This document shows positions 23,101 through 31,200 of a stretch of 64,000 nucleotides of DNA, one piece after another (position 1 is the first letter of the stretch; each line of letters begins with the position of its first letter). The position numbers and the translations under genes were made by a program. Under the pieces are notes generated by a model. That model searched no databases. It saw only the letters and a list, made by a program, of their open reading frames with translations, and was not told the origin of the DNA. The DNA is taken from NCBI RefSeq assembly GCF_016097555.1, contig NC_054706.1:44670765-44734764 (forward strand). The letters are read 5' to 3'. Origin of the DNA: Gigantopelta aegis. Lineage: Eukaryota > Mollusca > Gastropoda > Neomphalida > Peltospiridae.

Positions 23101-23731
23101 AGATGTCTTTGGGAGCTTGCGCAATCTAATCCGTCTAGATCTGAGCAACAGCAGAATCAAAACCAAGCTCCGTCGAATATTGGCCGACATCCACCAGCCA
23201 TTGCAGTATCTCCGACTGGCTGGCTGCACTTTAACAGTTTCCGACATAACGTATCTGTCACTGTCTCATCATACGGCTGGCCTCAGAGAACTCATCTTGA
23301 GTGAAAACAATCTGGGACCAGCAGCACGGAATCTCTGTCACCTTTTAACCTCCTGTGCGTCAAATTTGAACATTTTGGAACTGCAAGAGTGTGGTCTTTC
23401 AGACAGTCATTTACGTCAGCTGCAAGACTGCTTTTCACAGCTCGAGGCCCTCCTGTATTTAAACTATGCAGACAATATTGTTTCTTTGGAAGATGGGAAG
23501 AATTTAACACATACTTTAGCTAGGTTACATGAAATGCAAGTGTTGAGGTTTTCATTCCCAGTTGAGTTGTATGGAGTTGAGGAAGGGGATTCAGAGAGAT
23601 GGAAAACAACATTCAGTAAAATGCTAGCAGAGATTGTTTGTGAAGAATGTGACAAAGTTGGAAAATCAAAACCTCTTCGACTTGTTCTGTCTGAACTGGA
23701 ACCTGCCATTCAACCCATGGAGGTTAATTAA
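11046..23731 (+). CDS. LRRC14: LRRC14/PRAME-family leucine-rich-repeat protein (5 coding exons)
   Basis: Five exons join in phase: 11046-11170, 11707-12108, 17784-17939, 21661-21839 and 22943-23731. From the ATG at 11068 they encode about 542 aa (human LRRC14, as I recall it, is about 493). The order matches LRRC14: an N-terminal helical region, LKYLDLTG (about residues 160-167, compare LRVLDMTG), a beta-strand block LLIKLDAFV, LRLCIQRLG, then leucine-rich repeats in exon 5 (LTALDLSCN, LIRLDLSNS, LQYLRLAGC, LRELILSENNLG, LNILELQECGLS) and a cap containing FSFPVELYG. Family members are cytosolic or nuclear; vertebrate LRRC14 is reported to restrain IKK/NF-kB signalling, and PRAME relatives act as cullin-2 substrate receptors. 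That function is inferred by family only. Exon 1 follows an acceptor, so a 5' non-coding exon probably lies upstream. Confidence 0.85.
11171..11706. other. LRRC14 intron 1
   Basis: AT-rich; no recognisable element seen apart from poly(T) runs. Confidence 0.6.
11707..12108 (+). CDS. LRRC14: LRRC14 coding exon 2
   Basis: Acceptor TATATAG, donor GTAAGT at 12109. Begins QASCIGSTSKNIPSLV and ends LKYLDLTGYPT. Encodes residues 35-168; ends in phase 1. Confidence 0.88.
13048..17292 (+). mobile_element. 5'-truncated LINE (L1/Tx1-like) retrotransposon
   Basis: The reverse transcriptase is visible in order: KSPGSDGFSAEF (RT domain start), NWRPLTLLNCTYKIA, DQTGFIKGRYIGENIR, LLVDFEKAFDSLSW, RGCRQGDPLSPYIF, QYADDTTFILDGS (YADD catalytic motif) and LKLNYSKSKIIW. 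Next comes the thumb region (WSARKLTPLGRLTVLKSL) and a C-terminal zinc-binding segment, CTFCNHMPETIEHLFCEC. No endonuclease is present, so it is 5' truncated. Several stops and frame changes occur (for example after IANRIKKTF, near 15378, and near 16374). The 3' end is GGGGACAATAAAATTATTT plus poly(A). A solo LTR interrupts it between the RT QGDPLSPY and YADD motifs. It appears old and inactive. Confidence 0.9.
13870..15117. mobile_element. Solo LTR of a Ty3/gypsy- or BEL-type element inside the LINE
   Basis: A fossil LTR of about 1.25 kb begins TGTCACGG and ends CCGTGACA (8-bp inverted ends, TG..CA). It is flanked by the 5-bp duplication GTGCG (13865-13869 and 15118-15122). No internal retroelement genes are present, consistent with LTR-LTR recombination. 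It is younger than the LINE that it interrupts. The assignment to Ty3/gypsy rather than BEL rests only on the ends and duplication length. Confidence 0.8.
17342..17783. repeat. 70-75-bp tandem array (6 copies) abutting the exon 3 acceptor
   Basis: TTCCAG recurs at 17372, 17447, 17518, 17588, 17658 and 17728, and then at the true acceptor (17778-17783). Each unit reads roughly TTCCAGGCCTGCCTGACCCT, ACCTTGCTGTTACCTGTACA, then GTAATACTGTAAACAAACAT and GTTATACGTG. The middle units are nearly identical, which suggests recent expansion. Confidence 0.9.
17784..17939 (+). CDS. LRRC14: LRRC14 coding exon 3
   Basis: Acceptor GTGTGTTCCAG at 17783, donor GTTAGT at 17940. Read as (A)EVMLEYITSSCMLAHSEQ.. 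to YVLPQDS. The phase (1 to 1) fits both neighbours; without the donor the frame stops immediately (TGT TAG). The acceptor lies at the end of a tandem array that repeats the same TTCCAG. Confidence 0.82.
18541..18868. repeat. 24-bp minisatellite, block 1
   Basis: About 13 degenerate units of GACCCAGTAACTCCCTACTCTT in LRRC14 intron 3. Related to the block at 20845-21592. Because 24 is divisible by 3, a false open frame (LGQEE.. type repeats) runs through the minus strand. Confidence 0.9.
19318..20566 (-). mobile_element. hAT-like element with AAGCCTTGAAATAA ends
   Basis: The left end is AAGCCTTGAAATAA and the right end is its inverse, TTATTTCAAGGCTT. Inserted into a SINE with a short CCTACC duplication. 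A minus-strand frame (19864-20133) reads MLNKITRVFAVKEQTG.. with LWLQFEENTKCE and MMCSLCQKFPKEM, resembling the N-terminal zinc-finger region of hAT-related proteins. No transposase core remains. Contains a nested hairpin MITE at 19569-19728. Confidence 0.6.
19569..19728. mobile_element. ~160-bp hairpin MITE (GTATCCTAACCG ends)
   Basis: TIRs GTATCCTAACCGGACCG and (inverse) ..CGGCCAGTTAGGATA enclose an inner GTATCCTAACC/GTTAGGATG pair. The copy at 60473-60632 shares TTTTAGAAATCAT and the same layout. It is nested within a hAT-like element within a SINE. Confidence 0.75.
20845..21592. repeat. 24-bp minisatellite, block 2 (~30 copies)
   Basis: Head-to-tail units of AGTAACTCCTACTCTTCAAG plus ACCC, with small variants (TTTTCGATACCC, CTTAAAGACCC). 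In the minus frame it yields a repeating SRSYWVLK octapeptide, an artefact of the 24-bp period. It lies just upstream of LRRC14 exon 4. Confidence 0.93.
21661..21839 (+). CDS. LRRC14: LRRC14 coding exon 4
   Basis: Acceptor TTTGATGCAG, donor GTTTGT at 21840. Reads (C)LLIKLDAFVTSWSCYSAL to LLLKQLDSE. Corresponds to the PRAME/LRRC14 strand that precedes the repeat domain. Confidence 0.88.
21985..22155 (+). repeat. SINE body fragment in LRRC14 intron 4
   Basis: GACTGGTACATCAAAGGCTG to GTGTTGTTAAACAATACAAA. The head and part of the middle are missing. Confidence 0.75.
22793..22893. repeat. ~50-bp tandem duplication
   Basis: TTGTATTTTT..ACAGAATATATTCT..CTAT.GAAATTGTATTGAACTG occurs twice in succession upstream of LRRC14 exon 5, differing at only a few bases. 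Confidence 0.85.
22943..23731 (+). CDS. LRRC14: LRRC14 terminal coding exon (leucine-rich repeats)
   Basis: Acceptor TACCTTTTCTAG, then HLLGLQVKYNSLNRDEF.. to ELEPAIQPMEVN and TAA. Contains at least five LRR units with LxxLxLxxN/C spacing. Base composition is richer in GC than the flanks, as expected for coding sequence. This exon alone gives confident family placement. Confidence 0.93.
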   Translation, partial: HLLGLQVKYNSLNRDEFVKLAPVLKTLTNLTALDLSCNCIYFWDSEITCLAAADVFGSLRNLIRLDLSNSRIKTKLRRILADIHQPLQYLRLAGCTLTVSDITYLSLSHHTAGLRELILSENNLGPAARNLCHLLTSCASNLNILELQECGLSDSHLRQLQDCFSQLEALLYLNYADNIVSLEDGKNLTHTLARLHEMQVLRFSFPVELYGVEEGDSERWKTTFSKMLAEIVCEECDKVGKSKPLRLVLSELEPAIQPMEVN

Positions 23732-24434
23732 TAATTCAAAATGTTCATGAACATCTGTGAAAAGTAATAATCAAGTGAAAAACAATGAGAAAAAATTGGA
23801 CAAACATTCAGGGGGATTTTATGTTGTTTTTACCATGAGATTTGTGTTCATTATATAGTTCTGCAGATTAAGAGTGTGGTTCCAATATGATATAAATATT
23901 AAAATAACCAATTTATTTTTGTCTCACCTGACAGTCAAATGATGAGATATAGGTATTAGTTTTCCGATGGCAATGCCGACAGCATTAACTTGCATTTAGC
24001 TCCAAGGTTAAATTTTTGTGTCTGTCACGACCTATAAGTTGTAGATCGATAAAACTTGGTGCTAGTTGCATATATGAATGTTCATCTCATTGCACATTAT
24101 TTTTTTTATTGAAACAAAATTAATAGCATTAAAATAAAGGTTTTTTTTAAGTAATTTTTTTTGCTACATCACAAATTATTTAATTTTTCACTGAATCAGT
24201 TTATGATAGGCAAGACATTTAATTTGACAGTTATAGTTTATTTAAATGATTACATCACCCAACAGTTTATCAACATCAGCATCATGTCATGTGAGTTGTT
24301 TGTATACCTTTGTTTTAAAGTATTTCAAACACCATACTTGTTCAGCAAAATGAAATTTAAAACCAAATAATTCGTGTTTGTCATACAAAAAGACAGTACA
24401 TACATAAATATATATAATCCCACAAAATACAGAA

Positions 24435-24552
24435 GGGCCTAATTCACAAAACTATCTTAAGCGACATTGCACAATCCTTGTAAGAACTTTTGCACTGCAC
24501 TGCCACTGCACTGTAGATCGCAAATTTGTGAGAGTTTAGTGAATTAGACCCC
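24435..24552. mobile_element. Hairpin MITE (GGGCCTAATTCAC ends)
   Basis: GGGCCTAATTCACAAAACTA at the left is the inverse of the right end TTTAGTGAATTAGACCCC. 118 bp, non-coding. Confidence 0.75.
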
Positions 24553-25689
24553 AGGTAATCTATAGGGTATGACAGCTTTTACTATTGGCTGTGCTCATGG
24601 CAGGTACCATCAATATGGCAGGATGTGCTTATATTTTGTTAACCTTATATCATAGAGGTTTCTTTTTTCACAGTGATTCATCAGTGAGTGCCATTACAAC
24701 AATCTATGAACATATTAATCCATGAAGCTTTGCCTTGTGCAGGTCTAGACTTCCCAAAACGGTTGAGTGTCGGTCCTCCTGTCTTGGGCCATTTCATATA
24801 AGTTCTTTTTGTCCCATTTGGAACACTTGCTATTGCATGTAGTTTTAAACCTAAAACAATGATTCAAACTTGTGTTACACAGTGTAATTTAGTAATTATT
24901 CCTATCAGGCCCAATGCTGTACATATTATACAGCTTTTTATCTCAGCAAATTAGTTCTATCTTCAATAATTTGCTCCAAATAGGACAAAAGAAGACCCTT
25001 ACATGTATATGAAAACGGCCTCCTTTTGGGGAGTGACAGTCTAATATTAAAAATGATCATTCTTAATGTTTGGTTGTCTGTTGTATTGTAATAAAATATA
25101 TGCCTTACAGCACCTATCATGGTAAGTCGATTTTAATTAAACTAATAAAGAACTGGGTGTATGACAGTATTGAATGTAAATTAATGGTACTTTGTCCTCA
25201 AAATAATGTTTTTTATTTTAAAATTCAAGCCAGAAAAACCTGGAAAATCAAGGTTTCAATTCAAAGTCAGGGAAAATGAATTGCACATTTTAATTGATTT
25301 ATTCCTAGAAAGACTTTCCATCTACTGACTTTCTGGACTGGGGTTGTCTTTATGAGATTACAATGAATGTTTTCTGACGGATGTGATCAGTTATACTTGA
25401 TTAACTTTCCAAATTCATTGTAACTGTTATTGTGGATCCTATTTTGCCTCAAATAGATTACTATCAAAACTGTTATTAAAATATTGACATTATTTGTGTT
25501 TTTGTTAATACATTCATATAAGACTCATCATTCAAATAACTTAAGGTTTGGGCAGGGGGTATTTTTAGACTTGTGGTGCAGCACGAAGTGCCTCACACGA
25601 GTTGCTTAGGGGGGTCTGGGGACATAATGAAAAAAAAAGCCACCAGTAGGGGTCGACCCCCCCCCCCCCCCCCACCCCTCATTGGCTAC

Positions 25690-25812
25690 TGGTCTGTACA
25701 GTAATGATAAGAGTAATTAATTTTGTCAAACGGTTAACTTAAAAAAACTAAACATCTGCAAAACAATGTGAGTATGGCGCCATACTCGTTTTACCTTCTA
25801 GCAGAAATCCTA
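25690..25812. mobile_element. Fragment of the CAGGGTTTCTGCC MITE family
   Basis: GTAATGATAAGAGTAATTA and ACATCTGCAAAACAATGT, then GAGTATGGCGCCATACTCGT and TTTACCTTCTAGCAGAAATC. Matches the right part of the element at 32948-33612. Confidence 0.65.
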
Positions 25813-26377
25813 ACTGTCATAGTAGGGAGAGGTTTCTACGTAGTTTCTCTGCATATATTAAAAAAAAACATATTGGACAAGGTTTCAAACTCCCCTAACT
25901 CCATTAACACAAAATGTCCTTTGAGCAGTACAATTTGGTATGACAAAGGTCGGTTATTTGCATGGTAAATCTAGCATTTAATTAACCACTGATGGTGGTG
26001 ATGATACGAGTAACAGAGTTTCATGGAGTGGATCAACCGGTTAACTGCTGTCTCAGGTATGGTGCCCCAAGCCTGGGTGATGGCAGGCTACAGTTGAGTT
26101 ACCATTGAAATTAATCTTAAAAGTGTTCGATCGGAGTAGTCCATGTCAACATGATGGCAGTCTGAAAAGTGAAACTGGCATCAATTTCATTATTCTTCTG
26201 TATTATACCTGCAACTGTTTTTGAATACAACTCGGAGACATATTTGGCAAACTTTGGGTAGAACTGCCGATGTTTATTCTTGAATGTAGGCATAAAAAGG
26301 TGGGTATTGCGGGATGCAGATGATTCGTCCACAGACGATTCGTCCACAACCAAAAATTGTTCTTGGACAATTTGTCC

Positions 26378-27245
26378 ACTATAAAACGGAACCATTTTTG
26401 TTGGCGAAAACGGAACCGATTGTGGCTATAACGGCACCTCACTGTATTGTCTAAAACGGAAACACATAATAGAGAGAGAGAGAGAGAGAAAAAAAATGAA
26501 AACTCATGACTTAGGTTTATTGCCGAATAAAGCCGGTCAAAATCGTATTATTCAATATGTGAAACCGTGGATTGTGCTACGATAGGAATTAACACTTACC
26601 AAATCTTTTGAGTTGTTATTACTGTAGACTGTTGATTATCAAGCATTTAAGTTACTAGTATTACACCTGTATTGCTAATTGTCTAGCCGGAGTGTCGCAG
26701 ACAAAACATCAAAGCTCACAATGTTCACTGCACAGCCTTGCCGGACTTGCTTGGTTAAGTACACAACAATCGATTGCTTGTTTTGTAAATAAATAAACAT
26801 CATTTTACTTTATTACGTCTGACTTCCTTCATGAGATCTGTTAGTTGTTGCTGTGTTTAAAAAGGTAATAGAGTAAATTAGTGCCTTCAGTACAACTGTT
26901 ATTTTTAGCTTGAGCACGTGCTAAGATGATGCTTGACGTCACTAATCGAGGCCCATACTATGTAGCCCAAAAATAACAACACTCATGTATATAAACAATT
27001 TCATTTATTTAATTCACATAAAAATGAACTATGAGCAATCATGTTATAATAGCATATATTGTTTTCCCATTGGGAATGCGAGATAAATAGGTTTTGATTT
27101 CGGTGCCGTTTTAGCCATCGCAGGTTCCGTTTTGTCCACAGATTTTGGTACCGTTTTAGCCAACACAGGTTCCGTTTTGTCCAATTTGGTTCCGTTTTCG
27201 CCTGGGGCCGTTTTGGCACGGTTCCGTTTTCGCTATAACCCCATG
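26378..27245. mobile_element. Foldback element with AAAACGGAACC arrays
   Basis: Left motifs are ATAAAACGGAACC, GCGAAAACGGAACC and CTAAAACGGAAAC. The right cluster is inverted and longer: GGTTCCGTTTTGTCC, GGTACCGTTTTAGCC, GGTTCCGTTTTCGC, GGCCGTTTTGGC. About 870 bp, lying between LRRC14 and TK2. Contains a GA dinucleotide run near 26470. Same design as 4836-5712. Confidence 0.6.
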
Positions 27246-27596
27246 ACAGTAGCTAAATTAATGCTCTCATAACACAAAAACGTACTGCCCAAAACTGCAG
27301 AAATGTGGCAGTAAGATAAAAAATATAGCTTACCCAATGGTTTCAAAATTAGGATAAAATACGAGTTTGCGTATAGCGACCATCGTGAATTACACACACT
27401 ATGCCATATTTTTTCTGCCTTTTTTTTTTTGCTCTTTATTTCTTCATGTGTTCTTCAAAACGACTAAATAAACAACATTTACCCTTTCACAATACTCCGT
27501 AATTTTGTATTGATAAGTTACCTTAAATTCCAAATTTCAAACTTAAGTATAAAAACTAGATAAATTGCAGAAATTATTTTATTATATAAGTGGGTA

Positions 27597-27680
27597 CGTT
27601 TTTTGTTGGGTACGTTTTGACCAGTTCACTCCCAGAGTTGTGTCCCATGAAAAGTTGACCTATTGGTTGCATTTTGACAT
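27597..27680. repeat. One-sided cluster of GGGTACGTTTTGACC motifs
   Basis: GGGTACGTTTTTTG, GGGTACGTTTTGACCAG and a weaker GTTGACC follow each other. This is the inverse of the GTCAAAACGNCCC motif style but has no identified partner cluster, so it may be a solo end. It lies about 0.35 kb upstream of the TK2 start codon. Confidence 0.4.
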
Positions 27681-28018
27681 GACATAAATACATTTTGCTT
27701 TCATTTTTTCAAATTGCTAGTTAATACTTTACATTAAGTTTTACGGAAAGGAAACAACTGTTTATTGGATACCTTGGGGGTATTTGTTTTATGTTGTTAA
27801 CTTTAAGATGTCGGATATGAGATGGAGTTTCGGGTGATCGTGATTCTGACGATAGAATCATGGTCCATGGACTTCAGTATTATAGTATGAATTATTACGT
27901 TGGCATTTCATCCATCAAAGACACTGCACCATTAATACCAAGAATCACCTCGTTCGAATGTTCAGAGAAATTATCTTCAGCCTACACGTGTTCATTTACT
28001 CTTTGATGTCGCCGACAG

Positions 28019-28241
28019 ATGGCGGTAAGAAACTTGGGGAAATGGACCAATCACGAACGAAGCTGTCGGTGTCTGGCGGCAATTTTGGTTAGAACTTTTG
28101 AAAGATTTTGTGTCGATAAAAAATTTCAAGGACCAAAATTAGTGCAAAACAAAGACAAAGGGTTTGTGTCAAGAAGCTTTAAAAAGCTTGAAGAAATGTT
28201 GGGTGCACGGAATTTGAAGAAATTAATAGAGAGCGACATTG
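28019..28241 (+). CDS. TK2: TK2 coding exon 1 (mitochondrial leader, predicted)
   Basis: ATG at 28019, 74 codons plus one base, donor GTAACT at 28242. The peptide is rich in Arg/Lys with few acidic residues early on, typical of a matrix-targeting leader. The phase-1 end joins exactly to exon 2 (G+AT, giving ..IESDIGDTEPLPS..). It lies 14.5 kb upstream of exon 2, so linkage is inferred from phase and character, not seen in a transcript. Confidence 0.6.
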
Positions 28242-31200
28242 GTAACTAAATTTATTGACATATGATGTTATTAACTTATTATTGGCAATGATTGACAATG
28301 ACAGTCACAATGGGTTGGTGTATTTCGTTGACCTTATTTGTTATTCCTTATGGAAAACCAGGCAGTAGTCATGGAATTAATTTACATCCTCCAAAGGGGT
28401 ATAAACTCTGGATAGGCCTATGGGTTGCCAGGCACTGTATCAGAAAAGAATTAAAGAGTATCGTGAACAAACAAAATCCTGGTTGTTTCGCCCTGAAACC
28501 ATTTCGAACCCTTCATTGTTTTGCCCTTAGTCCCGTTCACCCAGGGTTGGTTCATCCTAAATCTTATTCGTACCAAGTCGTTCCTCCCTAAAAGTGAGTC
28601 GATTCACGCCCCCCCCCCCCCCATTATTTGTTACATTTTGTAGACTTAATTTATTTCCAGCAGATGTTTCAACCTGAAAAGAAAAGAAAAATAATTTAAT
28701 TAAATTAATCATTATTCTTTATCTTCACTTTTAATTTTTATATATAAAGCACTGATTATAATGAGCTTAAAAAAATAATCACAGACATAAATAGATCATC
28801 ACAAATTTTAGTAGAACCAAACTCGATGGTTATTGATGGCAATGTGTAAAATAAAAAATAATTGATGGATATAGGATAAATTAATTAATAAATGTTTTTA
28901 TTGATAAAATAAAAATTAGGGCGAAACGACCCTAAACGGGGGCGTAATGACTGTTGCAGTGTTGGTGGTACAAATGGGCCCAGATCGAAACAACACGGGC
29001 GATCTTAAAACAAAGAGTTCTAAGGGCATACCTGAAAAAACGTGAACCAGGTAACCCCATAAACCGGTCAGTGTTTCTGTTGGAAATTTTTTTTTGGGGT
29101 ATGGCGCTACTGAAGGTTCTGTATATATATATATAGCACAGAAGACTTCACCTGGGGTTTAAGGTGTTTATTCGGAGATCACCTGGAGGGATGTGAAGAT
29201 CCCGATGTACATGTAAAACATACATCAACACAAATATCTATCTCTATAACGACCCTGGAATAACAAAAGAACATAAAATAAGTTACATTTTCCAGGTTAA
29301 GTACAATTTAATTCAATATTAGTGTGATAGGGGAGCTTGAAATTAATCACCTATTTGTAAATAATAATAACAAAGGGTATTTATAGCTCAGATGCTTGGG
29401 GGAAGCCTATCGAGCAACAATGTATTACATATTTGTTGGCGGTCTCCAACTTAGCTGTGTACGTCATAGGCCTTCTTGACGTGTAATGTTGGGGTCCTGA
29501 CGGTCGGCTCCGCCGGGTCCCATTAGTCGGCACCCCTACACGATCTATTAAAAGAAGTGTTTCGGAACACTTGGGGTTCTTCTTAGTTTTCGATTCTTGT
29601 GTTATATTTTGTTTTTAAAAGTCAGATTAACTTCCGAGACGGTGAGTAGCAATTTTTGGGAAATAAACATACAGCTTTATTATTTAGTATTCATCTATTT
29701 TGTGTATCGTGTATAACATGCCTTCTTTAGTTGTCATTTGTAAATAAATATCTATCGTTTTGGTTACCTTTCAAATTGTGTTTGTTCGGTCATTTATTTT
29801 ATTAATTACTAGAAATCATCCAGTAAAGAACCCAGTCATCCTGTTACATTATATTACTAATGTACATTTAACACACATACATTTCAATTCAGACTCAAAT
29901 CAAATATAATTATAATTCAAAGGTTAATTTAATTATCACATCATTGCTATAAGCATGTGCAAAGCACATTATAAACTAACTATACAAATAAACACTTCTG
30001 CATATTCCATAGCACACATAATCATAAACATACACATATAAGTAAATATTTAACCTACCGACTGTGGGTCAGGTCGTTTGAATAATGATGCTGGTTATGC
30101 TACATCATTGATAACCTGTCAACAAAATACCACTTATAAATAGGAGCACATAAAATATACACATAGAATATATTCATATATACACTTAATAATAAAGTAG
30201 ATTAATAACTGATTTAGTTATTTACTTATTTGTATTATTAAACCTAATCAAATATTCGTCTTAGAAAACAAATATCCCTATATAATTATAAACATTATTA
30301 AACACTACTTTAACTCGTTCGCTATAGAATAAGTTTAATCAACTGCTTACACATGCTAAGTTCTAATTTAAGACTTATCATAAAATATGCATACGCTAAT
30401 CTAGTTTACTACTTAAAACACATGGTTATATCTTAAAATATATGTTTGTATTTACCTGTGCTGTTAATAACTGTGCTGTGCAGAACTTGATCAATTAGAA
30501 AACTTGCAATGCAGAAAACCACCTCTGTCTTGCTTGAACGTTTAAAAGTCTCTGACTCCAGAGAACACCAGGTAACAAAAGAAACAATAGATGGGCTTAC
30601 TATTGAACGACTACCTGACCTGAACACTGAGTTGAGGGTGAACACAACCCAAGCTGACAATACCAAAGACACAGGAAAACAATAGAAACACACTAAGAGA
30701 CAGCTTTGCACTATTAGAGTTAGAAAGAATAAAATATATGTAAACTGTTTTAAAATTGTAGTGTATGTGATATGCAATTTAAAACATCCGGTTACATAGT
30801 AATTTACAATGAGTGCTGAATGCAACCCAGTGCTCTACAAAGCGAGTAAAATACACGCCATGGCGACTAAAAAAATTCCGTGGCATCTAAAAAATAAAAT
30901 CACATTCACCAGGTGGCGACTGTCCAATAGTTTTACTTTAATCTGTAAACAAATCTGGATATCGGAAAACACAGTGGACCAGTAGCAATTTATCTTCTAA
31001 AAAACTTGTTTTTTCGGTAATTTGTTTGAAAAATAAGTTTCAGACAAGTTATATATCAGACTATGAATAACAATTTTCCAGTATTCACAAGTAAACACGT
31101 TAAGGGAGGTAATACTTCGTTATGATGTTTAGACACAGTGGTTTCCGTTTAAAAAAAACTATTTTCCGTTTCATGTTTTTGTTTCATGTTTTCTGTTTCA

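Larger units (their letters stand above)
23732..26377. other. LRRC14 3' UTR and intergenic region
   Basis: AT-rich sequence. An AATAAA-containing stretch near 24134 could end the LRRC14 transcript. A low-complexity dispersed repeat is likely around 23925-24100 (GTCTCACCTGACAGTCAAAT..). Contains the hairpin at 24435-24552 and a MITE fragment at 25690-25812. No coding sequence seen. Confidence 0.5.

Noticed and set aside
23062-23709. Several antisense frames under LRRC14 exon 5
   Set aside because: Shadows of the real plus-strand coding exon.
30433-30825. 130-codon minus-strand frame
   Set aside because: Hydrophobic, AT-driven composition, no recognisable motif, and it ends at the border of a hAT-like element. 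Possible but unsupported.
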